The notes under the pieces were generated by a model that saw only the letters and a program-made list of their open reading frames with translations, was not told where the DNA came from and did no database searches. A program made the position numbers and the translations under genes. From JBDWFY01 sp965275915 (GTDB lineage Bacteria > Pseudomonadota > Alphaproteobacteria > Rhizobiales > Stappiaceae), in contig CBDHYI010000007.1 of the NCBI GenBank assembly GCA_965275915.1, positions 434,001 through 498,000 on the forward strand: a stretch of 64,000 nucleotides of DNA. The letters run 5' to 3'. This document shows, in pieces, positions 1-8,518 of this stretch (position 1 is the first letter of the stretch; each line of letters opens with the position of its first letter).

Positions 1-1
1 A

Positions 2-859
2 CTCGACATTTCGCCTTACACGGAAGAGATCTTCGCCGCATTTGCCGGGGGCGTGCCAGGGTCAATGTCCGCAAGTATCCTGACGCCGGAGGCGGCCAAC
101 GTTGATTTACAGATATCCGCCGATCAGGTTCTGATTGGCGATATCCGGCTTGGCCGGACATCCTGTTCGTTTCTGCTTCAGGATGGAGCAATGGCGCTGG
201 AGGTCGGGGAGTCCCTGCTCTATGGCGGCAGCATGTCTCTCAGTGCCGGTACGAAGCCGGAAGCCGCCTCGACCCGTATACATCTGAGCACGCGCCTGAA
301 AGACATCCGCCTTGGCAATTTTTCCTGGTTCGACACTGAGCTGAAAGTCGCATCAGGCACGATCCGGTCAGCAGCAATGGCAGTTTCCGGATCGGGTGCC
401 ACATTCGGCGAAATGTTCCAAAGCCTTGAAGGCAATGTGGCGGCCGAAGGAACCGACCTGACTCTGGAAGGCGTCGGCATAGGCGCACAAATCGGATCCT
501 TTGAGTCCGGCCAGTCCGATCAGGCATCGGTGGAGACACCCCAGATGCGATCCCGGTTTTCCGCTTTTGCCGTCGAGGGAACGGTCATCGACGAAATGCT
601 GGCCGTCAAATCGCTGACGGCCGAGAGTGATACGCTGGATCTGTCCGCTCGCGGCTCGATTTCCCTGGCGACGGAACAGATCGGCCTTGAGGGGACCGCC
701 ACCCTCAAGAAAGAGCAGCAATCCCTACTATCCGTTCCGGTTAAGATACGAGGGCCCCTTAAGAACCCCCGCCTCCGCCCTCTTTCCGCCCCGGACCGCC
801 TCGCTCCCACACAGCCTGATGAAGCGGACACCGGGCAAAATGCGCCGCAGCTGCAATAG
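2..859 (+). CDS. AsmA-like family protein, C-terminal part (5' end outside window)
   Basis: The reading frame is open from the first codon of the window, so only the last ~285 residues are seen; the ATG at 53 is internal, not a start. The visible part alternates short beta-strands with Gly/Ser/Thr turns (for example VSGSGATFGEMFQSLEGNV around the middle and GSISLATEQIGLEGTATL near the end), which is the look of the AsmA C-terminal domain. AsmA-like proteins are inner-membrane-anchored periplasmic proteins related to TamB and are linked to phospholipid transport and outer-membrane homeostasis. The tail is Pro-rich (PLKNPRLRPLSAP). Family assignment rests on composition and these motifs; the exact paralogue cannot be named. 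Confidence 0.7.
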   Translation, partial: LDISPYTEEIFAAFAGGVPGSMSASILTPEAANVDLQISADQVLIGDIRLGRTSCSFLLQDGAMALEVGESLLYGGSMSLSAGTKPEAASTRIHLSTRLKDIRLGNFSWFDTELKVASGTIRSAAMAVSGSGATFGEMFQSLEGNVAAEGTDLTLEGVGIGAQIGSFESGQSDQASVETPQMRSRFSAFAVEGTVIDEMLAVKSLTAESDTLDLSARGSISLATEQIGLEGTATLKKEQQSLLSVPVKIRGPLKNPRLRPLSAPDRLAPTQPDEADTGQNAPQLQ

Positions 860-1010
860 CTCCGGGACACCCGTTATCCTTCCTCCGATGCGCTCCCGGT
901 CACGGGTGAACGATCCCGGTGTATGTCCACGCAGCAAAATCGGACAAGTTGAAACAAAGTTTACGTTTTTAAAGGACACTTAATTCACCAAGGAAGACTT
1001 TGAGTATTCT

Positions 1011-1034
1011 CTCTCGGCTTATAAGGGCCGAGAA
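1011..1034 (+). other. Hairpin just before the DUF6460-like gene
   Basis: Arms TCTCGGC and GCCGAGA are perfect complements around an 8-base loop, followed by AAAA, and end 7 bases before the ATG at 1041. It could be an end of the AsmA transcript or could mask the ribosome binding site of the next gene; no U-run follows, so a terminator role is weak. Confidence 0.4.
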
Positions 1035-1040
1035 AACCCG

Positions 1041-1310
1041 ATGAGGGGCTGGAGACACCAGGCGGTGATCAGAATTCTGACCATGATTGCGAAAGTCGCC
1101 GCGATTTCGCTGATAACAGGTGCGGTGCTGTCCCGGCTCGACCTGTCGGCAGAATATGTCCTGGCTCAGATGGGCCTGACGCCGGAAAATGTTCTTCACA
1201 TTCTTCAGAAAAGTGTGGCGTGGGCAGTACCCAATATGGTGTTGGGAGCTATGATTATTCTGCCCATCTGGTTTTTGATCTATCTTATTCGTCCGCCAAG
1301 AGCGGATTGA
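1041..1310 (+). CDS. Small membrane protein, DUF6460-like
   Basis: An 89-residue protein with two hydrophobic stretches, about residues 12-30 (ILTMIAKVAAISLITGAVL) and 62-82 (VPNMVLGAMIILPIWFLIYL), separated by an amphipathic segment, ending in RPPRAD. The pattern of an N-terminal helix with S-(L/V)-(I/V)-(T/V)-G and a C-terminal LGA..I.PIWFLIYL helix resembles the DUF6460 proteins of Hyphomicrobiales. Function is unknown. No strong Shine-Dalgarno precedes the ATG at 1041, and a later in-frame ATG lies at 1083, but starting there would cut into the first membrane helix. It stands alone between the AsmA-like gene and the EF-hand gene. Confidence 0.6.
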   Translation: MRGWRHQAVIRILTMIAKVAAISLITGAVLSRLDLSAEYVLAQMGLTPENVLHILQKSVAWAVPNMVLGAMIILPIWFLIYLIRPPRAD

Positions 1311-1448
1311 GCTGGCCGCCAACAATTCACATAACGATCTGAAAATAAGTGATTTAAGAATTTTTTCGAAATTCCGTAGGGATGTCCCGTTCGCTTCGTT
1401 CAATCCATCAGGTGCAACAAATTCACCATGCCTTGATGGAGCAAACAG

Positions 1449-2405
1449 ATGCAATTCAGTTTCAGATCACTGTGTGTCCTGACCCTGACGACACCGTTGT
1501 TGTTTTCTCAGACCGCGCTCGCCCAGTCAGATGGCGACCAAAGACCGGATCGGATGTTTTCACGGATAGACACAAATAACGACGGTTTTATCGATCAGGC
1601 CGAGGCCGACGTCATGATTGAAAGGGTGATCGGCCGCGTTGACACGGACAATGACGGAGCGGTTTCAGAGGAAGAAGTTCAAAAAGCGCAGAAGAAGATG
1701 CGTCGGCATCATGCAAAAAAACATCGCGGACACCGTGGGCAACGTGGACACAAATGGTTCAGCCGGGTGGACACAGACGGTGACGGCGTGATCACACGGC
1801 TTGAGTTTGATATTGCAGGTGTCAAGCAACGGGCCCGCATGTTTGCCGAGCTCGACCAAAACGGTGACGGCGTCCTGACCAGGGTCGATCGCAGCCGCGA
1901 TGGCGACCGCGGCAAACATTCAAGCCGCGACCATCGCAGCGATAAGCATGGAAAAAAACGCGCAGATGCCCAGGACGGCGATCAAAGCCGGCGCGAAGGC
2001 GGTCGCATAGCCGTGCTGTTCGAGCGGTTTGACGCTGACAAGAACGGCGTCCTGAGCCGGGCCGAAGTTGAGGCAGATGTCGAGGGCGTTCGCATGTCAA
2101 AGGAACGCCGGCTGCAGATCTTCGAGCGCGTTGACGCCGACAAGGACGGGAACGTCACGCAGGAGGAAATCTCAACCCTCAGGGAAAAAGCCAAAGCCGG
2201 CAGGCGGGGCAACAGAGGGCAAAGGCAGGCTTTCATTGTCCAGCGGTTCGGCGAAATTGATGCCAACGGAGACAAAAGCCTGAGTGCAGAGGAAATTGCG
2301 CAGGCCAAAGTGACCTTCTTTGAAGAGGCAGACAGCGACAAGGACGGAAAACTGTCTCCGGACGAACTGCGCGCGCAGATGAAAAAACAGAGATCGGCCA
2401 ACTGA
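1449..2405 (+). CDS. Exported EF-hand calcium-binding protein with eight loops
   Basis: A 318-residue protein with an N-terminal signal peptide (hydrophobic residues 8-24, cleavage expected after QTALA). Eight canonical 12-residue EF loops are visible at about residues 41-52 (DTNNDGFIDQAE), 65-76 (DTDNDGAVSEEE), 108-119 (DTDGDGVITRLE), 136-147 (DQNGDGVLTRVD), 195-206 (DADKNGVLSRAE), 229-240 (DADKDGNVTQEE), 271-282 (DANGDKSLSAEE) and 295-306 (DSDKDGKLSPDE). Loop 7 has Lys instead of the usual Gly at position 6. Two basic His/Arg-rich linkers (residues ~84-102 and ~148-175) separate loop pairs 2/3 and 4/5. It should bind Ca2+ in the periplasm. It precedes an ECF sigma operon on the same strand but has its own intergenic region before and after. 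Confidence 0.88.
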   Translation: MQFSFRSLCVLTLTTPLLFSQTALAQSDGDQRPDRMFSRIDTNNDGFIDQAEADVMIERVIGRVDTDNDGAVSEEEVQKAQKKMRRHHAKKHRGHRGQRGHKWFSRVDTDGDGVITRLEFDIAGVKQRARMFAELDQNGDGVLTRVDRSRDGDRGKHSSRDHRSDKHGKKRADAQDGDQSRREGGRIAVLFERFDADKNGVLSRAEVEADVEGVRMSKERRLQIFERVDADKDGNVTQEEISTLREKAKAGRRGNRGQRQAFIVQRFGEIDANGDKSLSAEEIAQAKVTFFEEADSDKDGKLSPDELRAQMKKQRSAN

Positions 2406-2442
2406 TCCCGCAGATTCGACATGATTGTTTGGTTCGCAGGAG

Positions 2443-2473
2443 TGTAAACCTGTATTCTCTTGCGGACCGAATA
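2443..2473 (+). promoter_or_regulatory. Candidate autoregulated ECF promoter
   Basis: TGTAAACC at 2443-2450 and CGAATA at 2468-2473 are separated by 17 bases. This resembles the GTAACC/CGAA promoter class reported for some alphaproteobacterial ECF sigma factors, with one extra A. It would place transcription start near 2480, which fits a sigma gene starting at 2516 and not at the upstream TTG at 2429. Based on a single site only. Confidence 0.35.
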
Positions 2474-2515
2474 AAGGAAACTCCGTCCGCAGCGACCCGT
2501 GTCAAAGGCAATCGT

Positions 2516-3097
2516 TTGAACCAACCTGAAACGCACGAGCGCGATGCCGCGCTCATGGCCCAAGTTGCTGCCGGAGACGAACGCGCATTTGCCACGTTGA
2601 CGCGCATCCATGCCGATCAGGTCCATGGTCTGGCGAGACGCTTTACCGGCAATGCCTCCGACGCGGAGGAGATCGCACAGGAGGTCTTCTGGACGGTTTG
2701 GAAATCAGCGAAAAAGTGGCAACCCGGAAATGCCAGGTTCGCAACCTGGCTTTATCGGGTCACACTGAACAAATGCATTGATTGGGACCGGCGCCAACGT
2801 GTCAGACGTTTTTTCTTCCTTCCGGCGCCGGAAGATCTGATCGATGACTCTCCGGGAGCGGATCAGTCTGTCGAAGACAGAGACAGTCTGGCGTTGATAC
2901 GGCGCAGCATACTGAGACTGCCCGCCAGACAGCGGGCGGCAATCCTGCTATCCAGTCAGTTGGAGAAATCGAACAAGGAGATCGCGGCCATCCTTGAGAT
3001 TTCTCCCGGCGCGGTCGAACAATTGCTTGTTCGCGCCAGACGAACGCTGAGAGCGTGTTTTGACCAACATGGCGCAGAAATGGAAACGCTATCATGA
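2516..3097 (+). CDS. ECF-type RNA polymerase sigma factor
   Basis: A sigma-70 family protein of ~193 residues with region 2 (DAALMAQVAAGDERAF followed by DAEEIAQEVFWTVW) and region 4 (LPARQRAAILLSS, then the helix-turn-helix NKEIAAILEISPGAVEQLL). It directs RNA polymerase to a small set of promoters, normally under control of an anti-sigma factor. The start chosen is TTG at 2516, preceded by AAAGG with a 7-base spacer; an upstream in-frame TTG at 2429 gives 222 residues but has no ribosome binding site and adds non-conserved sequence. The gene overlaps the next one by ATGA, so the three genes 2516-3953 form one translationally coupled operon. Confidence 0.88.
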   Translation: MNQPETHERDAALMAQVAAGDERAFATLTRIHADQVHGLARRFTGNASDAEEIAQEVFWTVWKSAKKWQPGNARFATWLYRVTLNKCIDWDRRQRVRRFFFLPAPEDLIDDSPGADQSVEDRDSLALIRRSILRLPARQRAAILLSSQLEKSNKEIAAILEISPGAVEQLLVRARRTLRACFDQHGAEMETLS

Positions 3098-3504
3098 CCC
3101 GCGATGACTATGACAAACTGGTAGTGAGACACGGTCCTGACCCGGCAAACTGGCCCGCCGATGAAAAACAGGCCTGGCTGTCCTTTCAGGCACGGTCTCC
3201 GGAGAAGGCCGCGACAATTGCCGGACAGGAACAGGACTTTTCCCTGGCCCTTAAGAATGCTGTCACAGATCCCGCCGACATCGGTCTTGCAACCCGCATC
3301 GCCGCGGATGTTGCGGGCCGAAACAGTCAGGCCCTTTCGGTACGAAAGCTTCTGATCAGCGGCGGCCTGACCGCAATCACATCCACTCTGGCAGGTGTGA
3401 TGCTTGCGCTGATGCTGGATGTCAACATGCTGGACTATCCGCTTGAAGGAGATATCGCAACGACCATGCTCATCGAACCTGATCTGATATGGACTGAAGA
3501 ATGA
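3094..3504 (+). CDS. Single-span membrane protein, candidate anti-sigma factor
   Basis: A 136-residue protein with a cytoplasmic N-terminal part containing the motif RHGPDPANWPADEKQAW, a single transmembrane helix at about residues 85-108 (ISGGLTAITSTLAGVMLALML) and a short periplasmic tail. The position directly after an ECF sigma gene with a 4-base overlap, the single helix and the Trp-Pro motif are those of small anti-sigma factors encoded beside ECF sigmas in alphaproteobacteria. No zinc-binding HxxxCxxC motif is seen, so it is not a ZAS-type anti-sigma. The role is inferred from context; the family motif alone does not prove sigma binding. Confidence 0.6.
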   Translation: MTRDDYDKLVVRHGPDPANWPADEKQAWLSFQARSPEKAATIAGQEQDFSLALKNAVTDPADIGLATRIAADVAGRNSQALSVRKLLISGGLTAITSTLAGVMLALMLDVNMLDYPLEGDIATTMLIEPDLIWTEE

Positions 3505-3953
3505 CCCTGCGTGGAAAAACGGCTTGGGCGGTTGTTGTTCTGCTGCTCATTTCACTGGCGATCAATTCCTTCATGGGCGGATATATGCTCAGTCGTGAAC
3601 GCCTCTATCGCCCCTTTGAAGAGCGGGCCAATTTCGGAGTCATGCGCGGATTACCGAAGGAAATTCGTAATGATATCAGGAAATCTTTCCGCGATCACCG
3701 CGCTGAGTTGCGTGGCAATCGCAGGGCATTGTTAAATGCACGCGCACAACTTTATGCGATATTGCGGGCAGATCCTTTTGACCGGGCGGCATACGACAAA
3801 ACGGCTGCTGAAATACGGGAACTTCTCGGAGAAATGGCGGTTGTTGCGGAAAAAATCATCGGCGACACCGTTGAGGACATTCCTGCCGATATCAGGGAGA
3901 AAATCAAACCGCCCAAGCCCCCTCGTTCGCCTGTAAGGAAAGAGGAGAAGTAA
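3501..3953 (+). CDS. CnrX-like periplasmic sensor (heavy-metal resistance fold)
   Basis: A 150-residue protein with an N-terminal signal anchor (residues ~8-30, VVVLLLISLAINSFMGGYML) and a helical periplasmic domain rich in Arg/Glu/Leu (RRALLNARAQLYAILRAD, then AEIRELLGEMAVVAEKIIGD). This matches the periplasmic heavy-metal sensor / Metal_resist group typified by CnrX and ZraP, where the domain forms a four-helix hook dimer. In the Cnr system CnrX works with an anti-sigma CnrY and ECF sigma CnrH, and the same three components occur here in the order sigma, anti-sigma, sensor. It overlaps the previous gene by ATGA. There are no His or Cys residues in the periplasmic part beyond one His in FRDHRAELR, so a metal ligand set like that of CnrX is not evident. 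Confidence 0.65.
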   Translation: MTLRGKTAWAVVVLLLISLAINSFMGGYMLSRERLYRPFEERANFGVMRGLPKEIRNDIRKSFRDHRAELRGNRRALLNARAQLYAILRADPFDRAAYDKTAAEIRELLGEMAVVAEKIIGDTVEDIPADIREKIKPPKPPRSPVRKEEK

Positions 3954-3977
3954 GCGGACAGTACCGGCCAGGCGGCG

Positions 3978-5558
3978 TCAGGAGAGCGGCAGCGTCATCA
4001 CAAAACAGGCGCCCTGCTTACCGGACTGATCAAGGCGAATTGTGCCTTTGTGAGACTTCAGCATCGATTGAACGATGCCAAGACCCATACCCGTACCCCC
4101 CTCGTCGCGACGGGTCGTGAAAAAAAGATCGAATACCTTGCCTGCATTTCCTCCCGAAATACCGGTCCCATTGTCCGCAACAGCAATCGTGACTTCACCG
4201 GCCCCTTTTCTCACGTCGACTGAAATCCGCGAGGCACCGTGTTTCCCGGCGTTATCGATCAGGTTTGCAAACACGATTTCCGCATTCTCTTTTGCTATGG
4301 CCAACGGAGCGTCCGGCTCACCGTGAACGTCAATAGACATATCCGGAAACCGGTGCCCCATGTCGTCAAGGACCGTTCCAACCGTTGTCCTGCCGTCCAG
4401 ATTTGGATTGTCGGCCAGGGCAAGGGCCCGCAAACGATCAAGCAGCCGCGTCAGCCTCTCCGTGTCTCCCAGGATGTTTTTGAGAAATTTTTCCCGATCG
4501 ACCTGAGGCATGGTTGTTCCGGAGTGCTGCAAAAGCTCCGCAGCCCCCTGGATGGACGTCAGAGGCGATTTCAGCTCATGGGAGACGTGAGAGGCGAACC
4601 CTCTGATATATTCCGCCCGCTCAAACAGCGTCTCGGACATGGACAGAAAACTCTGCGACAGCGCCGTCAGTTCCCGGCTGCCGTGATGATTAAGAGGCTG
4701 GATCGCCGATCTGTCTCCCTTCCCCAGAAGCTCAGTGCGGCGGATCAGCTCGTAAATCGGCCTGTTGATGGCCCGAGTGAAAATAAACCCGATGATAAGC
4801 GTGACGCCGGTTACGAACAGAGCAGCCAGCGCCAGCTTGTAACGCTGCTGATAGAGCTGCCGCAGAATATTGTCAGGAGTCCGCGAGGCATAGATCACGC
4901 CGACAACATGGTTGTCGTCAACGACCGGCATCGCAACGAAGGCTCTGATCCCGGTTCCTCTTGAGATCGAGTGGATCGGAGGTTCAGGTTGATCGGAAAT
5001 CCGCTCTCGCAGACTGCTTGCATAGTGTCCCGCCAACGCTCTCTCCACCTCCTCGACATGTGCCAGCGACTGGCCGATTTCCTCACGTCCCGCAATGACG
5101 GTGCCGAACGGATCAAGAATTCTGAACCCGGCTAAAGTGGAGATCTGAGTGGTTCTGATAAGCGGCGTCAGGGAGGCACCAATAGCCCTGTAAGCAGAGT
5201 GCGGAGGCCGGGGGGGAACCCTGCCGTCCGCGCGCGGCGGCAGGACGGCGTCGCTGGCAAGATCAAGACCGGGAACAATCGGCGCCAACGGTTCGGCAGG
5301 GTCAGGCCAGAGGTCCTCTGCCAGAATTGCGCCTCTTGGCACCCGTCCGTTCTGCCGGGCCTGATATGCCTGCTGAAAGGCCGCGGAAAGAACTGCCGCC
5401 TGCGCGATCAACTCTCGCTCGGTCTCCCGCACTAGCTGGTTTTCGAACAGTCTGAAAAAGACCAGACCGGCCACGGGCAGCGTCATCACGACCATCAGGA
5501 CAGCCAGAACGATCATACTGAGCGTTGGCCGCCATTTCTTTTTCGGCTGCGGAATCAT
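3978..5558 (-). CDS. Sensor histidine kinase of a two-component system
   Basis: A 526-residue kinase with an N-terminal membrane helix (residues ~15-35), a periplasmic sensing domain of ~200 residues (ending in AFVAMPVVDDNHVVGVIYAS, a PAS/cache-like strand pattern), a second helix (~240-262), a HAMP linker, HisKA with the phospho-acceptor His at about 327 (SHVSHELKSPLTS), and an HATPase domain with N box NLIDNAGKHG, G1 DNGTGIS and G2 GGTGMGLG. It autophosphorylates and passes phosphate to the OmpR-type regulator whose stop codon it overlaps by 4 bases. The sensing-domain arrangement and partner resemble CreC/CreB more than EnvZ/OmpR, but the stimulus cannot be read from sequence. Confidence 0.9.
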   Translation of the reverse strand: MIPQPKKKWRPTLSMIVLAVLMVVMTLPVAGLVFFRLFENQLVRETERELIAQAAVLSAAFQQAYQARQNGRVPRGAILAEDLWPDPAEPLAPIVPGLDLASDAVLPPRADGRVPPRPPHSAYRAIGASLTPLIRTTQISTLAGFRILDPFGTVIAGREEIGQSLAHVEEVERALAGHYASSLRERISDQPEPPIHSISRGTGIRAFVAMPVVDDNHVVGVIYASRTPDNILRQLYQQRYKLALAALFVTGVTLIIGFIFTRAINRPIYELIRRTELLGKGDRSAIQPLNHHGSRELTALSQSFLSMSETLFERAEYIRGFASHVSHELKSPLTSIQGAAELLQHSGTTMPQVDREKFLKNILGDTERLTRLLDRLRALALADNPNLDGRTTVGTVLDDMGHRFPDMSIDVHGEPDAPLAIAKENAEIVFANLIDNAGKHGASRISVDVRKGAGEVTIAVADNGTGISGGNAGKVFDLFFTTRRDEGGTGMGLGIVQSMLKSHKGTIRLDQSGKQGACFVMTLPLS

Positions 5559-6256
5559 TGGGAGTCCAGTTGGCAGGACCCGAGCCGGAATCCGACGCCG
5601 TGAACCGTCTCAATGGCATTTGCGCATCCGACACAACTCAGCTTCCAGCGAACGTTGCGGATATGGCTGTCAATGGTCCGATCGGAAACATGAATGTTGG
5701 CGGGATAAGCCGATACCATGATCTGTTCCCTGGTGAAGGCCACACGCGGTCGCCTTAGGAAAATCTGCAAAATATTGAATTCGCTGGCCGTGAGAGAAAC
5801 CGGTTGTTGATTGAAGCTGACCGAGCGGTGGGCAGGATCAAGAGTGAGGTCGCCGATTGTCAGCACGTCCTCATTGTCGTCCGAGACCACCGGAGCGGTG
5901 CGTCGCTTCAGTATGACACTGACCCGTGCCGCCAATTCGCGCGGACTGAACGGTTTGGTGACATAATCATCACCACCGATCTCAAGCCCCAGGACCCGGT
6001 CGATCTCGTCGCCCCTTGCCGACAGAAACAGGATCGGCACCTCTGACTCCTTCCGGATCTGGCGACAGACCTCCAAACCGTCCATTTCCGGCAGACCGAC
6101 ATCGAGCACAATCAGATCTGTCGGACTGGCACGAAACTGCACCAGTGCTTCACTTCCGTCCCTGGCGACACTGACTTTGTAGCCCGCTTTTTCAAGAGTG
6201 AAACAAATAACGTCGCAAATATGCTGGTCATCATCGACAACAAGTATGTGGCGCAT
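5555..6256 (-). CDS. OmpR-family response regulator (CreB-like)
   Basis: A 233-residue regulator with a receiver domain (acidic pocket VVDDDQ at residues 7-11, phospho-acceptor Asp at about 52 in VLDVGLPEMDG, Lys at about 102 in TKPFSPREL) and a C-terminal winged-helix DNA-binding domain (LTASEFNILQIFLRRP, RTIDSHIRNVRWKL, ETVHGVGFRL). LGLEIGGDDYVTKPFSPREL is close to the same stretch in CreB-type regulators. It is transcribed before its kinase, with stop and start overlapping. Tail residues CVGCAN carry two Cys, unusual for the family. Target genes are unknown. Confidence 0.9.
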   Translation of the reverse strand: MRHILVVDDDQHICDVICFTLEKAGYKVSVARDGSEALVQFRASPTDLIVLDVGLPEMDGLEVCRQIRKESEVPILFLSARGDEIDRVLGLEIGGDDYVTKPFSPRELAARVSVILKRRTAPVVSDDNEDVLTIGDLTLDPAHRSVSFNQQPVSLTASEFNILQIFLRRPRVAFTREQIMVSAYPANIHVSDRTIDSHIRNVRWKLSCVGCANAIETVHGVGFRLGSCQLDSQ

Positions 6257-6716
6257 GGCGATGTTCAGGCCTAATCAATATCGTTTGGTGGGCGATGTGT
6301 CGGTTTTCGCTCATATTCGTCAAGATAGTGCTTAAGACGTCGCCGCCGCAAACTCCAGAGGCGCCACTGTCGGAACTCTTTGTTGAAATCACCGGCCAGT
6401 CGTTCGCGCTCACGCTTTGAGCCTTCGAAAAAACAGCACGAAGAAAGACGGCTGCCTGACGGCGCACAAACCCGGTCCGGGTTTTTGTTTTTGACAATCC
6501 GGAGAACGCGATACCGGACCGTGGGGCACAATCAGCCACCAGCCGTCGCGGGCGATGCGCACGGGAATACGGGGGTCGGGATAAGTCGACGTGCTGTGCT
6601 TTTTCATTCGGCCAACATGCACGTCAAATGCTCAACCGCGCGTGAGACGGTTAGCAGATTTGGTGAAAATATCTGCAGATTTTGTGCAGGCCGACAGACG
6701 CGTGGACCGGAATGCA
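6257..6716. other. 460-bp gap without a confident gene
   Basis: Between the response regulator and potI. The only coding-like stretch is on the minus strand at 6271-6531 (TTG start, 86 codons), whose end DFNKEFRQWRLWSLRRRRLKHY is strongly basic and helix-like, while its first half looks non-coding. A second minus frame at 6410-6622 begins MKKHSTSTYPDPRIPVRIARDGWW. The two could be a frameshifted small gene, but neither has a good ribosome binding site, so I do not call a CDS. The promoter of the two-component operon should lie at the low-coordinate side. Confidence 0.3.
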
Positions 6717-7535
6717 TCACCTCTGGCGTGCCGCCAGTTTTTCCGCCCTGGCACGCTGAACTTCCTGTCGCTTTGTTGCAATTGAGGCGGTTACGACGCC
6801 GATGGTGACCAGAGCGACCAGTATCGTGCAGACAGCGTTGATTTCCGGCGTGACGCCAAGCCGGACCTGTGAATAAATTTTCATCGGCAGTGTCGTCGCG
6901 CCCGGTCCGGTGGTGAAACTGGCAATGACCAGATCATCGAGCGACAGGGTAAAGGCCAGCATCCACCCTGCCAACACAGCCGGAAAGATCAGAGGCAGCG
7001 TAATTGACATGAACGTCCTGAAGGGCGGGCATCCAAGATCCTGTGCCGCCTCCTCCAGCGAGGTGTCGAATGTCACCAGCCGCGATTGCACCACGACAGC
7101 CACGAAGCACATTGAAAACGTGATATGCGCAATTGTAACCGTCCAGAAACCCCTGTCCTGTCCCAAGGAAACGAAGAACAACAGCAACGACAGGCCGGTT
7201 ATGACCTCCGGCATCACGAGCGGCGCATAAATCATTCCCGAAAACAGCGTCCGTCCGACAAAACGCCTCCTGCGCACCAGCACAATCGCGGCCAAAGTGC
7301 CCAGTACCGTCGCAACGGATGCCGAAACCGCAGCAACGCGAAACGTCACCCATGCCGCATCAAGCAGTTGCTCGTTGTTCAGCATCTCGACGTACCACTT
7401 CGTCGAAAAGCCGCCCCAGACCGTGACAAGACGTGACGCATTGAACGAATAGACGATCAGAATCAGGATCGGCAGATAGAGAAAAGCAAATCCCAGAACC
7501 AGCGCAGTCACATTGAAGGACGACAGACGACGCAT
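6717..7535 (-). CDS. potI: Putrescine/spermidine ABC transporter permease PotI
   Basis: A 272-residue inner-membrane permease with six predicted helices and the cytoplasmic EAA loop that contacts the ATPase (EEAAQDLGCPPFRTFMSITLPLIFP). The start MRRLSSFNVTALVLGFAFLYLPIL is typical of PotI. The ATG at 7535 follows GGGAG with a 7-base spacer and overlaps the potH stop codon; a GTG one codon earlier is also in frame. Last gene of potF-potG-potH-potI; with PotH it forms the polyamine channel. Confidence 0.9.
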   Translation of the reverse strand: MRRLSSFNVTALVLGFAFLYLPILILIVYSFNASRLVTVWGGFSTKWYVEMLNNEQLLDAAWVTFRVAAVSASVATVLGTLAAIVLVRRRRFVGRTLFSGMIYAPLVMPEVITGLSLLLFFVSLGQDRGFWTVTIAHITFSMCFVAVVVQSRLVTFDTSLEEAAQDLGCPPFRTFMSITLPLIFPAVLAGWMLAFTLSLDDLVIASFTTGPGATTLPMKIYSQVRLGVTPEINAVCTILVALVTIGVVTASIATKRQEVQRARAEKLAARQR

Positions 7536-8473
7536 CACACAGCTCCCTGGGACCGGGCCTGCTGACGCTGAAACAGCACAATCGGAACGACCAGGATGAA
7601 AAGCAGCACAATGGCAACCGCCGATGCGACCGGCCAGTCGCGGTTGGCAAAAAACTCAACCCAGAGCGTTTTCCCGATCATCAAGGTCTCCGACCCGCCC
7701 AGAAGATCCGGAATGATGAATTCGCCGACAGCGGGAATGAACACCAGGAAACATCCGGCAATGACACCCGGAAGCGACAGCGGGAATGTAACCAGCCAGA
7801 AGGCGCGGTATTTGGTGCATCCCAGATCCTCCGCCGCTTCAAGCAACGTGTCGTCCATCCGCTCAAGCGCCGCATAAAGCGGCAGGACCATGAAGGGCAG
7901 ATAGGCATAGACAATCCCGATATAGACCGCGGTATTCGTGTTGAGGATCGTCAGCGGTTCCTCGATAATGCCAACCCAGAGAAGCAACTGATTGAGCAGC
8001 CCTTCCTTTTTCAGAATGCCGATCCAGGCATAAACGCGGATCAGAAAACTGGTCCAGAACGGCAGGATGACCAGCATCATCAGGGTCGGCCGCCAGGCGG
8101 CAGGCGCGCGCGCCATGCCATAAGCAAGCGGATAGCCGACCAGCAACGTCAGGATCGTCGATGTCAGCGCAATAACAACGCTTGATATGTACGACCGCCA
8201 GTAAAGATCGTCCTCAAGCAGCCAAGTATAGTTATCCAACGAAAGCATACCCAGATTCCGGACCAATTGATCCCAGCCCTCGCTGAGGTCGAATGTGGGC
8301 AGGTAAGGCGGTATCTGAACCGCAGTTTCCGAAAAGGAAATTTTCAGGACGAGAAAGAAGGGAACCAGAAAGAAAACAGCCAGCCAGAAATAGGGAACGG
8401 CAATGGTCAGCCAACCGGCATTTTTGCCGCGCTTGCCATCCCCCTGTTGTGTGTCCGCCGTCATATCAGTCAT
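7535..8473 (-). CDS. potH: Putrescine/spermidine ABC transporter permease PotH
   Basis: A 312-residue permease with an N-terminal hydrophilic segment, a first helix at about residues 24-44 (IAVPYFWLAVFFLVPFFLVL), six membrane spans in total, and the EAA loop LLEAAEDLGCTKYRAFWLVTFPLSLPG. The long periplasmic loop after helix 1 is usual for PotH/PotB. It overlaps potI and lies 45 bases downstream of potG. Import of putrescine fits the surrounding gamma-glutamylputrescine genes. Confidence 0.9.
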   Translation of the reverse strand: MTDMTADTQQGDGKRGKNAGWLTIAVPYFWLAVFFLVPFFLVLKISFSETAVQIPPYLPTFDLSEGWDQLVRNLGMLSLDNYTWLLEDDLYWRSYISSVVIALTSTILTLLVGYPLAYGMARAPAAWRPTLMMLVILPFWTSFLIRVYAWIGILKKEGLLNQLLLWVGIIEEPLTILNTNTAVYIGIVYAYLPFMVLPLYAALERMDDTLLEAAEDLGCTKYRAFWLVTFPLSLPGVIAGCFLVFIPAVGEFIIPDLLGGSETLMIGKTLWVEFFANRDWPVASAVAIVLLFILVVPIVLFQRQQARSQGAV

Positions 8474-8518
8474 TTACGGCCCCCTGTTGATAGTCCGGTT
8501 CCAGACAGCTTCGCTTTA

